NCBI RefSeq assembly: GCF_964204865.1
Contig: NC_135250.1
Span: forward strand, 23,861,395-23,925,394
Reading direction: 5' to 3'
Source: Styela clava
Lineage: Eukaryota > Chordata > Ascidiacea > Stolidobranchia > Styelidae
DNA length: 64,000 nucleotides
The position numbers were made by a program, and so were the translations under genes. Of the stretch, positions 10,061-23,900 are shown piece after piece. The notes beneath the pieces were generated by a model. The model saw only the letters and a program-made list of their open reading frames with translations. It was not told the origin of the DNA and did no database searches. The stretch's first letter is position 1, and the number at the start of each line of letters is the position of its first letter.

Positions 10061-13000
10061 ATGGCGACTTGTATGGAAAAAGACGAATTTTATGAAGGTA
10101 TGCGTTTTACCTATTATCTGTATATAAGTAGATTTTTTCTTAATAGTGCAATCAAAAAATATTATTACCTACAAAACTGTTTCAATGACTTGAATGCATG
10201 CATCCTTTTTCAGCCAATAATCTGGCAAATTTTACATGACCATTTTTATCCATTTTATAACGCGGAGATTTGTCCAATATATCAATTATTACCGTTAACT
10301 CAAAGTTTTGTTGAAGGCCTTTCGAAACGTCGAAATATAGAAAAAAATTCTATTTTCGCATTTTTCAGCTGTTGGCTGCGTTATTCTCTTCTGAATCTTA
10401 AAAAAGACTTTACAGTTTACTCTATATTTATTGGTTTTACTTTTCAGTAGATATCATACTTGTGTAAAAAGAGATAGCGAATCGCCCACAATGAATATCT
10501 TTCTCTTCAAAAAGTCAGCGCTCCAAATCAAGCTTGTCTATTCTTGTTTTGTCGATCCCTAAGTTATCGTATGAAAACTTTTAGAAATCATAATCTGAAC
10601 ATGTATTATGAATCATGAAGAGAGCTATAATCTTGGAGCAAGTACTTATTAAAATATTGAGATGATAAAACGCTTACATATTTTTTATTCTGTAACGGCA
10701 CCAAAATGCCTAATGCGCTCGAAACACTCACTTTGTTGTAACTTCCTGATGTCGTAAAAGGCTCACTCTTTCATTGTTGAGTAGCAAATAAAATGAACTT
10801 TCAAAAACCTTTATTGGACTTATCGGACGATTTTTGGTTACCACCCATCGCTCAGATTGATTGAATTCTTCTTCTAGTTGTGCGACGTTCCATTATCACA
10901 GCGAGGTGTATAAGTTCGAAATGTAAGTGATATTTTAATACTTCCAAATGTCATATGAAATTCATAATTATATTGCTGCATAGGAAGTTAAATTCGCTTC
11001 CACACAAGATCATAACAAAAATTCCTGACATTATGACACAGCAAAACATCGCGAATTCGCGCTCATGATGGGCAGGATCATATTTTAAAATTTAAAATCG
11101 ATAGAAACTATATAGTCTATAAAAACTCAATAATATATAGCACATCACATAAAGTGTACAAAAAGGTGACGTAATGAGTAAACTAGGGGTTTCACTCAAT
11201 GAGTTTACGTCTAAATTATACTTTATAGATTTTGTAAAAGAGTCAGTTTATTTGTTTTACACTCTATATGCGATTACTTATAAAGTTCTCTAAAGAAAAA
11301 TGAAGGAACCTCTTATTCGATAAGTCGATTGATTTAATGTAGTCGAGCACTTTACATAATCCGACGACAAATAAATTCATCTGTGCCGCTCACTCACTAC
11401 TTATCGGCCGATGTCATCCGCTATCGTTAAAAACAAAATCCTGGAAGAGTGGGGATCTAGTAAGTTACAACCTTCAAGTTGAAAAAATGGATAACTTCCA
11501 AATCTTTAATGCTCTCATTTTCTGCGCCCGATTAATTTTACGCATTCAAAAGCTCTCAAATAAGTCAAATTACCGACGATAAATAAATGCATCTCTACTG
11601 CTCACTTGCGGCTTAGCGGCCAATCAAGTCATCCATTGTTGAAAATATAAATTACTGGATGCGTGATAGTTGAGGTCAATGGACAATAGTGTAGGCCATA
11701 TGGACATAAAACCTTGAACCGTGAGGGATATTAGATAACTTTACCCAACTCTCACTGTAAAACTCTCTCTTTTTTATGTAAACTTCTCTCGGCAAAGATC
11801 AAAATATATTGGCGACTGCGAGGGCCTTGAATTTCGGGCAACTCCGGCTGCATCTTACGCCCTTTCAAACGCCTTATATGCGCGCATCATTGCGTTCAAT
11901 GAATTTGGACCAATACAGTTTACCTTCAATACTATCACCAAAAACAGATTATTTCAATATATTATCCCAGGCCTTTTATTTTGTTGAATATTCAATTTCA
12001 GTCACGCTTTTGAACATTATGTATTTGATTGGAATATTCCAATATACCAAAGTCTGTCTCATTGAAGTCAGCGAAATATAGACAATGCGCGTGCTATTTA
12101 GACCACACTGACCCGTACCAGTACAACAATATTAATTGTGCTTGAAGTTTAACTACCAATTTATGCCAATAATGCAATTATGTCATGTTTAACTCATTGC
12201 AACAAATATAAACAAAAATCCAATAATGAGGTTTGCGTTATTATTTGCCGATAGAACGGCACCATTAAATATCACACATTTATATCTAGATCGCTATCTA
12301 GCGCCTCTAAAACAATTTTTGTTATTAATAGATGAAGGTGAAGCAATACCGATATACGTCAAAGACGAGAACGGCAAGCAGATATTTCTAAAAGATAATC
12401 TACTTAGGATACTGAATCAAAAAGGAGTGAAAGATGGAAAAGTCATGGTGCTAACTGTCGCCGGAGCAATGCGTGAAGGAAAATCTTTCATACTAAATCT
12501 ATTCATCAAATATCTTGAGTCTGGGATGGTATGTATCATAGTTGTTTTAAATAAATAAAAATTAACAATGTATTCGAAAGAGATCTGGTTTTCTTTATGA
12601 CAATTTGGCATTTTTTCGTTTTTGTAAACCATTTTATGATTAATCAAAATAATACGAAAATCACCTTTCTGAAGTTTGATGAGCGTGCTTTTTGTATTAA
12701 AGCTCTACAAAGAAATACAATTTGCAAGTAAGGTATCAGTGAACTTTGATCTGTTTACTGTGCCGGCCATAATGTAATTCAAAGTTAACGATATGGAATT
12801 GTTTATTGTCATTATTGATTGCTCACTGGCTTATGCTACAATAACTCGATGGAAAAATTTTAAAATAATCATCCAACAACATATTTGATTCGAACAGTAA
12901 CAGAACGGGAATTTTTTCATGCGTTGAACGGCCTAACATACTCATCACTTTGTAAATAAATATTTAAAAATGTGATTTCTCTTATATTACTCTGCAGTCG

Positions 13001-14857
13001 TCTAGTTGGTTGGACGGGGATGAGAAAAAAACACTTGCAGGTTTTTCATGGCGCGGGGGAACAAAGTCAAATACTATGGGTATACTGATGTGGAGTAAGC
13101 CATATTTTGCAAATCTTCATGGAAAAAATAAGGTTAATGCACATTACTCATATTTCTCTTTATTGAATCCCACTGTTTTTGTTGTGAATAACGTTCTAAA
13201 ATACTGACGCTTATGGCTTATCAAATGATCGGACTTGAATTTCAGACTTTCTATGGGTCTTTCTCTACATATATATATATATATATTATTTTTTATGTCT
13301 CTTCTTCTTCTCTTTGAATTTTTATTTATAACGGAATGTGAATGTCCTATGCTCATACTGCCAATATTACATGCATATACAGCCAAATCATGTACATATA
13401 GAGCAAACCAAATATGCAAATACAACCAATGCCAAATGTGCATGCGGCCAATGTTATACGGATATGCAGATCAATATCAAATCAATATAATATACAGCCA
13501 TTGAAATAATGTATATACAAAGCAAGTACCATGTACATATATAAATATACAGCAATTTAAATGATGTACTGTATACACAAAATACATTGTTGTATTATAT
13601 AGGTCAACTGAATATACATTCAAGTGTGTACATAGAAAACTCAATGTCATATGTGTATAGACAGCCATCTAAATATGCATATATATAAATAAAATATATT
13701 GTATTAAAATATAATTTGAAATATTTATTAAATTGAATCGGCTGTATATTTTATATATATATAAACAAAAATCCAATATCTTATATATATATATATATAT
13801 AAAATATTGAATTTATATAAATATGGCATTGGCTTTGTATGCATATTTGGTTATCTCTATATGCAAAGTAGTTGACCGTATATATGTATTTTTGATCTAC
13901 ACTATATGTTCTTGATTTTATTGTATATGCATATGACATTGATTGTGCATCATATGCCATTTGATGTATATGTATATTTGGTTAGCTCTACATGTGTATG
14001 AGTTGGCTGTATATGCCCATGACAATGGCTGTCCATGATATGACATTTCGTGTATATGCATATTTGACATTGACTTTTGCATGTGCATCACTCAAATGTC
14101 TGTATAAATTGCTGCACATTTTATGGAATTAGCTGTGTATGTGCATCACACAAATTGATGTATATGCATATTGGATTGGCTACATATACATATATCATTG
14201 GCTTTATATGTTTACAAATTAGGCTGTGTATGCATACTTTGTCTGTAGTTTTTATATCACGTTACCAACCCTATCGAACCTTTTCAGGTAGCAATACTTT
14301 TAATGGACACACAGGGAGCATTTGATAATGAAAACGACATTGCTCAAAGCTCCAAAATAATTACGATGAGCCTTGCAATCAGCTCTCATCTTATTTATAA
14401 CGTCAACAAATGTTTACGAACGGACAAACTTCAATTTTTTGAGGTAATATTTATGTTTTTTGAATTTGGCGCTACTTACCAAGACTCTATTACATGGCAT
14501 TTATAATTTATCTTGAGTTCTGATAAATTTCCCCATGAAATTATTTATACGATGTAATCAGCATTTTTATTGCACAACCCTTCTACGATTGTCGATTAAT
14601 TCGATCTTTTATCAGTGATATTTCATAACCTGTATAATAGTTTACTTTATATGTTGTATTCGAGTAACTCATTAGAACTCCTCATTAGATTATTACTTTT
14701 GATATTGATAGACGTTCCTTGAACATGCTAAGATGGCGAGAAAACTTCAAGACGATAGCATTTTCCAGGTGAGTATCAACTAATTTATTGCATGCTAATT
14801 ACTTATCGATCTTAAGATCGGTAAGTATATTGATAGGTATTTGTATGTATGTCTGTC

Positions 14858-14905
<48 letters not shown>

Positions 14906-17900
14906 TGTTAGATGAACGCGATATCTCACGAACGCGTGGTTGAATCTGCTGCCAAATTTTGCATGTGCATGCACCTTACCTCGGACCAGGCGCCTATCGA
15001 TTTTGGGTTAATTATGTCGTATAATTAGCGAGGTATTAACTAATTACCGATCTAAGATCGATAAGTCTTCGGTCTCCGACCGATATTCTCGTTTAAGTAT
15101 TGGGCGAATTTTTATGTCGCTTTCCCATTGCTTCGTTTTTATGCGGGTTGGTGATGACATGCTTTTCTTGATGAAGTTTCAGAAAAAAACCTCATAAAAC
15201 CTCCAGTAGGAGATTCTAAGTTCTTCTGATAGCCACATCAATCATAAATTAACTGCTGATTCTCCTCCACCCCGCTATTTTTCTTCCAATACCTAGTGCT
15301 TTTCAATGCTCACCATAACATCCCTCTGTAGCAATTGTTTTATCACAGTCTTTGACGTTTCTCGTTCGTGATTGGGCTGATACCGAAGATTATCCTTATG
15401 GCTCAGAGGCAGGAGGGGATTACGTTGACGATCAGATGAAAGGGAAAACAAAAGACAATATCAAGCGTTCAACATTTAAAGATTTGTTTCATAAAGTCTC
15501 CTCATTTCTCTTACCGTATCCTGGAAAAAGTGTGGCTGAGAGTTCTGCTATGAAATTCAGTGGATCTTTGCGAGGTTGGAAGGAAATGGTTCAATTTGCA
15601 TTTTAATTATGGGTATTTTAAATGTAGTTAAAAAGAAAAAAGTTTACTTAGAAGATAAGAAGTACAAGAATATATATTATATATACAGGATGTCTCAACA
15701 GTAAGTATACACTTTTAATTTTGATTTGCTTTTCAGGTACTCATCATAGAGCGTTCCTTTCTTTAGGATACATAGTATATATATATGAATAAAAAATAAA
15801 AGTTAGGTATTGTTTGCATTTTTCAACAACCCACAGAATGACAAGGTGATTACCCCGAGAAATGAGAGGCAAAATTGCTGTTGGGCGAGAAGCATGTTAA
15901 TCAGCAAGGCAAACCCAGCGCTTCGTTAACAGAGAATTTGATTATCGTAAGTCATCGTTGTAAAAGTGCCGAATGACTTTAATGCTTCTTGCCAAACAGC
16001 AATTTTTGACCTAATTTCTCGGGGTAACCTACTTGTCATTCTGTGGGTTGTTGAAAAATTCAAACAATACCTAAATTTTACTACTGATCCATACTATGTT
16101 TTGTGAGGAAATGAACGCTCAATGATGAGTATCTGAAAAGCAAATCGACAACCGATTGCTGCCGGTACATCTAAGCCCAATTTTTTTTTTTTTTAATTTA
16201 TAATTTCTCGTTAACCAATAACGCCTGACACATCACTCAGGGCTCGTTGGAAGCTTTGTTTTGTTTTCTACACGCTAGATGTCGCTTCTGGACCATTATT
16301 CGTACGACGTCACGCTTATGCTTGAGTAAGCATCAGCTTGTAAACAAACAATCAACCTTTTTCAATTCCTGCCGAACGAGTCATTCTTTATCATAACAGC
16401 AATCTCGCATGTTTGGTATCGTTGATTTCCTAGTTGTTATAGCAACAGAATGAGACCGTAAGAGGTCTTATAGCTTACGCCGTCGCATAGTGAAGACGTG
16501 TTATGTTTGGACAGGTCGTGTCTTCGCGTCAGGTTGTGCGACATAAGAAATGTCCGATTCCACTAAATCATTTGCATCTGAATGGTTAGGAACAAATTTT
16601 TTGTTCTCTATTTGCTAGAGGACACTCTCTAACGAATAACTGCGACTGCTGACGAGACGTAATGTGATAGTATATCTTCCTACTACTGCATAGCACATTT
16701 CGTAATGTTATAGTTTATATTCTTGGAGTTTTTGGTTGTATTAAGGTAGATTTTCCTATTATGACGCATGAATCGATATGACTCGCTCGAGTTCAATCCC
16801 GTCTTATTTATATAACTAGCCAATTCCCACGCGGAAATAATCCACGCAGATATAATACTATTTGTTTTTTTAAAAATTATAATTTCTTCTCAAGATAATA
16901 AATAAACTAAATTTACTAATTATAATTACTAAATATATGCCATCCGGCTGTAATGGGTTGTATACTTACTTTTGAGACACCCTGTATATTATTTTTCTAC
17001 ATTATCTAGCTAGATCAACGGTGCACAACCTGCGACCGTCGTGAAAAAATAATGCGGCCGTCCACATACAAAATCCTATAAACAAAACAAAATAAAAAAA
17101 AGTTCAAAATATAGGATTTGGCGGCTATGCTGGCGTATATTGAAGCAAAACAGAAGCACTGCAAAAAAGTCAGACGACACGATGGTTCAGATTGATCACG
17201 CGTTTTTACATAATTGTACAACCATTATTCAACTTGCTGCAATATATCTGCTCAAGAATAGGTCCACCGAAAAGAAAAATCTGTTTAAAATGTGAATATT
17301 ATACTTCCAAGTAGTCCTACATACTTCATAATTGGGCAGACTGCACCTCGCATGGGTCAAATACGCGGTTACGACGTCATAAAAGCCAAAGAAAATCGTG
17401 CGCCGTCGACGCGTGCATTAAGCCCCTGGAGGCCGTATTGAATACAAAGGAATGCAATGTGGCCGCCAATAGCAAAAAGGTTGTGCACCCCTGATATATA
17501 TAGAATGCATAGAACGGTATACCACTAACTACTCATTTTTACTGTTATACAGGCGTATAATCATACAAATCTCTAATCAACTTTTACAGATATTGATTCA
17601 GAATTCCTAGAATACGTGGACAAACTTGTTCACTTTTTGTTCGACCCTAGAAAAATTGTAATGAAGAAATATAATGAGGAACCCGTAAAAGGATTGGAAT
17701 TGACGGAAATAGCAGTGCAGTTTGCAAAAATTCTGGAAAGCGACGAATTACCAACACCTAAAGATTTTTTGCAGGTTTGTTTTCATTTTAATTGCATTTC
17801 AACTAATATAGCTTTTAACGTTTAGTGCATTTATCAATGCTTTGTTTAATACAACAATTAATTTCTGTATTCAAAACAGCAATTTCTTATGGGTTAAACA

Positions 17901-20900
17901 ATTTTACTATGTCACATCACGAATACTTGTGATAATTGGATACTTGTGTTACAGGCACAAACAGAAGCGTTTTTAGCTAACGTTATTGAAAAAATGAGAA
18001 GAAATTTAGAAGAAATTATTGTGGAGGTGGGTAAAACTTGTTTGTCATTCGAAAACTGACTAAACTATTATACATTAATGAGAACACGTTCATCCTCCCC
18101 CAAAACTCGATGAAAAATGCATTTCACCCCGGACCTCGGTGTTTGCATCATTATTTATTATTTTTATTGTTTAGGTCATAAAGTTTTTAAATTCATACCA
18201 GACCTATTTGTTCAGGTTCAGAAATTGACAGTATTTAAAGTATGTTTAAGAACAGGTAGTTATTTCTAAGTTAAATTTTGTACAACTACATTGTTCGTTT
18301 TTAATATTCAGTCACTTGGCGAAAGGACATTTGTGGACGAAGAACTTTTCAGTCAAATTTCAAAAGCTGCGTTTGAGAAATCAATGATTGAATTTGGGAA
18401 AAAACCGTTTTACGGAGGCGACGAAGCGAGAAAACGTTGTGAAACAAATCTTGTGGAACAATTACGACATGATATGGAGCAGATGTCTGATCGTAATAAC
18501 ACAAAAAAAGTAACTATTTCCAGTATTTTATTCTTCTTTTAAGCTTATTTAGGAAACATTAGCTGCATCGGTTTAGGAGTCAGTGTTTGTTAGAGAAAAA
18601 TTAAAACCGACACTTCTGTACCAGAGAAATGAGAAATGAACAATGTTCCATTAATTTTAGTCTCTGCTTTGCATGATGTGCTCCTTCTTGCGGAAAAATT
18701 GAAAATAGTTTTTTTTAGACTAGATGGCAATATTCGTTTTTACATTACCTTTTCTACTTTTACAAGCTTGCTCACATTGAAAAAAAAAAAAACTTTTAAA
18801 CTAGCATAATATGAGTAAATACTAATAAAGAAGGTTGTTTATCAATATTGAGATATTTTTGATCATGAAAAAAATTATTTTTATCATCAGAACTTGTAAA
18901 TTAAATGACAAAACGAGTAATAAAAATCAGCGATGTAATTTTACCTCATTACCTAAAAAATATTTGGCAGCTGTTAGTAATGTAGTTAAAGTCGAAACCA
19001 TCTTCTTGTTTTATTAATCACATCAGTACAGCAACATAATCAAGAGTCTAGTGCTAAATGGTATCAACCTTTGGTAGATCATTTTCCATATTTAAAAAAG
19101 AAAGTAAACCCCCCAAAATAGTGGAAATAATAACTCTCGAAAGGACACTTGTATTTTAAACCATTGAAAATATAAAGAAAATGCTGCAGTATTGATTATT
19201 TTTCAACAATACTAATGTGCTTTAGCTCCACTTTTCTATAATATGGTGTTAATTAATTAGGAATTATGCATTATGCAAAGTGCATTATTTTAATGTAACA
19301 ATCGGACAAAATAAAGTTGGCAAAAAATTAATATTTCTCTAAGGAACCCATTCCTAAAAATATTGCTAGAACGAATCAAATTATACTTTTGTTCAGATTC
19401 AATGCAGAAACCAATATGAAGAATTTATAAAAAAGGAAATGAAAGAGATGCAAACATCTTTGGAACAGGTTGTTAAATACATGAAGTCTTATTTGTCGAA
19501 TAAAAAAGAATAAATTCTAAAATTACGCCACATTTGCAGTTGTGGTAATTTTAGTTTCTGTTTGTATATATAAATAATTAATTTATTTTCTCGTAATTTT
19601 ATACACATATATATTTCTAGAAACAAAAACAATGCATTTTCTTGCAAAAGCCATTTTATTTCGGACAAATAAATGTGCAGAATAATTTGAAATTAACTTT
19701 ATAGAAGGTGGGACAGCACGCAGAAAAGACGGAAATAACCAGGGAATGTCAACATCTCGAATCTTTTGTGGCGAAACGATTTCAACAAAAAGGTTTTGGT
19801 GTTCCTGAATACGACAAAGAATACATTGCTACAGTGAAAAAAAGGATTATCGAGTTGTGTGAAGAAACAATTCGAAGTTGCAAGAATCGTCGGGTAAATT
19901 TGATATTTGGATTTGTGACCGTAGATAAGAAATATTAGGAATTTGTTGAACTATTTTTTCTGAACTTGGCTTTATTTTTGAAATATCTGACTTCATCGTA
20001 CACTCTTCTATTTAGATTATCTTAATCTATGTTATTCTTTATTTCTATCCAGCAGCATATGAATTTATTTTTGTTTAGTTATAACAAATAGGATCAATTC
20101 CATATTTTTCAATGTATAATATAAACCAAATTAGATCACAAAAAGACAAACACATTCAAGCTATTCGTTGTGGTCCTTAACAATGGCCAATGGCGTTGCT
20201 ATAATACCAGTTATTCCAACTATTTTCCTGTGGAGTTTTTTTTTAAATATTTTATATTATTTTGAAATAAATGTCTGAACATCAATAAAAATGCATTTTG
20301 TCTGATTTTTTAGGATTTAAAAAAAAAAATTATGTCTCATAATGTTTTAGGTAATTTATAGGTTTTCTTTTCTACTTAAGCATTTTTTAATTATTGATTC
20401 AAATTTATTTATACAGGAAGCTTTGAAATTTTCTTGCATTCAAAAAATATCCGAAATTGAGAAAAAGGCGAAGCGTATTTTAAAAGAGGTATTTAATAAA
20501 ATAAATTATAATATACGCTCCAAATACTTCATAACATATTTTTTCCAATGCTACCCGTTTACTAAATCTGCATCAATGTGAAACTGACGCTTAGCGTAAT
20601 GATTCCTTTTAATACCTGGTATATTTTTATTTCGCCATTTAGAAACTTGACCAAGTGGTGATTGAAGATAGAACAAAATTGGAGAATATCATCAATCAAA
20701 TTATATGTGATGCAAAGCTACATTTCGGTGAATATATGCAGTTGGATGCTCCCGATTTATTGAAAAAAAATCTAAATGACACGTTAAAAAGCAAACTCGA
20801 TGAACTTCATGCTGTTGCCATTGAACTACAAAGGGAAACTAAGGTATTCAACACAGACTATGTACTATGTAGTGAACATTATAAATATACGTGATTGCTT

Positions 20901-23900
20901 ATTTTACCAATATGCTACCAATTGCTACAAAATAACATTTTTTATAATATATTGCAGAGGTATCTGAGTATGATAATTGAGCGTGAACTCGGCACACTTC
21001 GTAGATACTACTCCGAGGCTATGCACCAGGTAATAAATTTTCTAGCTTGTTCATGAGAATCGTATATTTTCAATATAGCAGTTTTATCATTGGAAATATT
21101 TCCAAGTCCAATATCACAGAATACTATCACTACCTCTGGCTTGCTTTTATCCTTTTCAAAAAGAGTTTTTAGTAGTATATTATCTCTGGAGCAGCCACTA
21201 AATGCCTAAAAAATGAGATAATTTTAAAAATTTGTATGAATTCCAGACCAAATCTCCAAACATAGTAAAATGTTCTTATTTTTTTATTTTAGCCTCTCCT
21301 ATTTTCAGTAATAGCTCGGAATTTTTGACATTATGTTACTGCAATTTTACTGAAAAATCCCACAAAATCTTTTCTTTCATTCCTTTTACTTCAATAAAAT
21401 ATTTATGTGTAAATAAAATATCAAATTTATAACACAATGCAGGAAATGGGAGAAAGTGCAAAGAATGAGAAAGAATTAGATAAAATCAATGTCAAATGTA
21501 TTAAAACTACTAAGAAACATCTCAATGAAATGAAGTTGCTTCCATACGTTCGCGAAAAATGCATTGAAGAACTTGATTCTGTTTTGGCTGATGAATACGT
21601 CATCGTTCGTAAACAGAACAAAGAAAATCAGGTGCAGTAAATGTTATTTTGAACATTTGATATATGAGTTTGAGGTTCGTTTATTCGAATAAAACTTGAC
21701 ACTTTTATCTTATTATATTTTACAGTCATTCTAGGGAAAAAAAACTTCGGCGTTGTTCTAGTTTAATTGTTATGTATTTTTTTGCAGAAAGAGTTTCATG
21801 ACTGGTGTCGAAGAGAGGTGACTAACTGCCTTAAACAAGCGAAAAATGAAATTGAAGAGGTGCAATATATATCATCGTGGTATAAATAAGAGTGCGTTTG
21901 GTTTTCTTATTTCACGTAAATATTTTTGCACAGAAATGCAGAAATGATGTGAAAGAAGACCAAGAAATAGAAGCAATTCATGATACCGCAAAATTGCATG
22001 CATTAGAGAGTTTTCAAAACCTCAGTCAAAAAGGTCCAGCGAAAGTTATAGAACAGCACAAAAATGATTTGTGCATTGGACTTGTTGAACTTCTGAGAGA
22101 TGTTAGACAGCAAAATCAAAATCTAAAGGTTTGGATGGGGTAGTTTAGTTTGGTTAAGCCAATTTGTATATAAATATATAAATTATATAAGTAGAGTAGC
22201 TTGTACTTAACTATTTACTGCTCCTTTCAATCTGCATTTTTGTTGGTAGATCCGCATGCAACGTAGCAGTAATCAAGAATGCGCAATTTTTTAGGCAGAA
22301 GTTTAACTCTTCAAAGCAATAACGCGAAAGTGAAGTAGTTCTGTTGTTCCTTGTATTCTTCGAATAAAATTATTTTTGTTTTCTTTCATTGTTTGTTAGG
22401 AGGCCATTATACGTGAAATGAATGAAACGATAGATGAATTCAAACAACAATATAAAAATTCGATGAATAAGGTAAAAAATTAAAAAAAACTATGATAAAA
22501 TAATCTCTGATCAAACACAAGAAAAGGTCAAAATAAGACACGAACAATAGCTAAGTCGTGAGGTTGGAACAGCTTATTTTTCAATAATATTCCACGGTGA
22601 AATGCGAGTCAAGATTAGTATTTCAGCCAAGTATAAATTGAATAAATTTTCTCAGTATTTCTCTTCATTTTATTTCATTTGCAGGAGTTGAAAGCACCCG
22701 CAGCATTGGAAGAAATTGTACTGAAAGAAACACATGAGCGAATCAAGGATATTGTAATGGAAGATTTTATGGAAAAAAATCGTTTAAAACCAGAAAAAAT
22801 CTGTCTGCAGTCTAAAGCAGATCTAAATAGAAAGTTGAATGGCTTATTCAACGCGTTCAAGCAAGAAAACAAAAACAAACAAGTTAGTTATATTTAATTT
22901 GGTAATTTTACAGCAAATTGTTTCCAGATACAGTAAATAAAATTTCATTATCTTTGCACCCACGTACTCTTGCAACCAGGACATTTGCGCCTGTATAATT
23001 TTGCCCCCATGTACAATTGCACCCATAAATTTGCACCGCCATAATTTTGCACCCGCATACAGAGTGCACCCATATACAATTGCACCCATAGATTTGCATC
23101 TCCATATTTTGGCACCCGCGTACAAAGTTCACCCATGAACAATTGCTTCCTCGTACATTCTTACCATTGGAAATTTGCACCTATGTGCATTTACATAAGT
23201 GCAAATGTGCGTGGGTGAAAATGTGCCGAGTGCAATCTATATGCTAAAATCTGTGGATGTAAATGTCGATGGGTCCAAATGCCGGTAGGTGCAAAAGTAT
23301 GCAGGTGCTAATGTGCTGTGTTCAGTTCACAGATGCAAATGTACGTGGGTGTGAATTTACCATCAGTAAATATTTATGGAAAGAACAAGGTGAGCCTACG
23401 AATCTCAATAACATCGACTTATTGAGATTCGTAGGCTCACCCTGTTCTCTCCATAAATATTTACTGATGGTAAATTCACACCCACGTACATTTGCAAAAT
23501 TAAACTTCCAATTAAAAATTGGTCTGCTGTATCAACCCAATTGTTTTTTATCTGGTCAGTGCAAGCAAAGCTATGTAAACTTTTTTTCCTAGGTGAAATA
23601 TTAATACGTTTATTTTTAAGAGAAATCTTCAACAAAAGCAAGAAGAAATTGTTCGTGAAAGCCTGGTTGTCTACAACAAAGAAATGAATCAGGTAAAATA
23701 CTATATTACAGACAAGGGAAGGAGCAAAGTTTTCATTTGCAGTTCTCCTCAATATATATATCTATTTGTGATTAAATAAGCAACTTCATTGTAGATTATT
23801 ACATGTACTTACGCATAAAATTTATGTATAAATATGCTGTTGTACTGTATATACCAGGGCTAGTGAACTGGCGGACCGCGTTCCGAATCTGGAACTCTTT

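Larger units (their letters stand above)
12332..15574 (+). other. GTPase (G) domain exons of B1
   Basis: Five exons carry the nucleotide-binding core in atlastin order. Exon 2 holds the P-loop GAMREGKS with Arg60 where atlastins have their catalytic arginine finger (GxxRxGKS). Exon 3 holds WLDGDE...GFSWRGG...T, the switch-I region. Exon 4 holds LLMDTQGAFD (G3). Exon 5 encodes a 19-residue helix (TFLEHAKMARK). Exon 6 holds FLVRDWAD (G4 is RD instead of the Ras NKxD, as in the atlastin/GBP family) and FLLPYPGKSVA, matching the atlastin FLLPHPG segment. The WRGG block and VRDW are closer to atlastin than to classical interferon-induced GBPs. The equivalent in B2 is 52308-55536, in A1 2144-5079 and in A2 42129-45073. 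Confidence 0.9.

Noticed and set aside
22908..23180. Overlapping minus-strand frames with repeated MGA/GCN-type residues
   Set aside because: They are translations of the tttgcaccca repeat array in B intron 19, open in several frames because of repeat periodicity, not protein genes.
22954..23190. CRISPR-like look of spaced short repeats
   Set aside because: Units are degenerate, spacing irregular, they turn into the opposite orientation, and the context is a eukaryotic intron.
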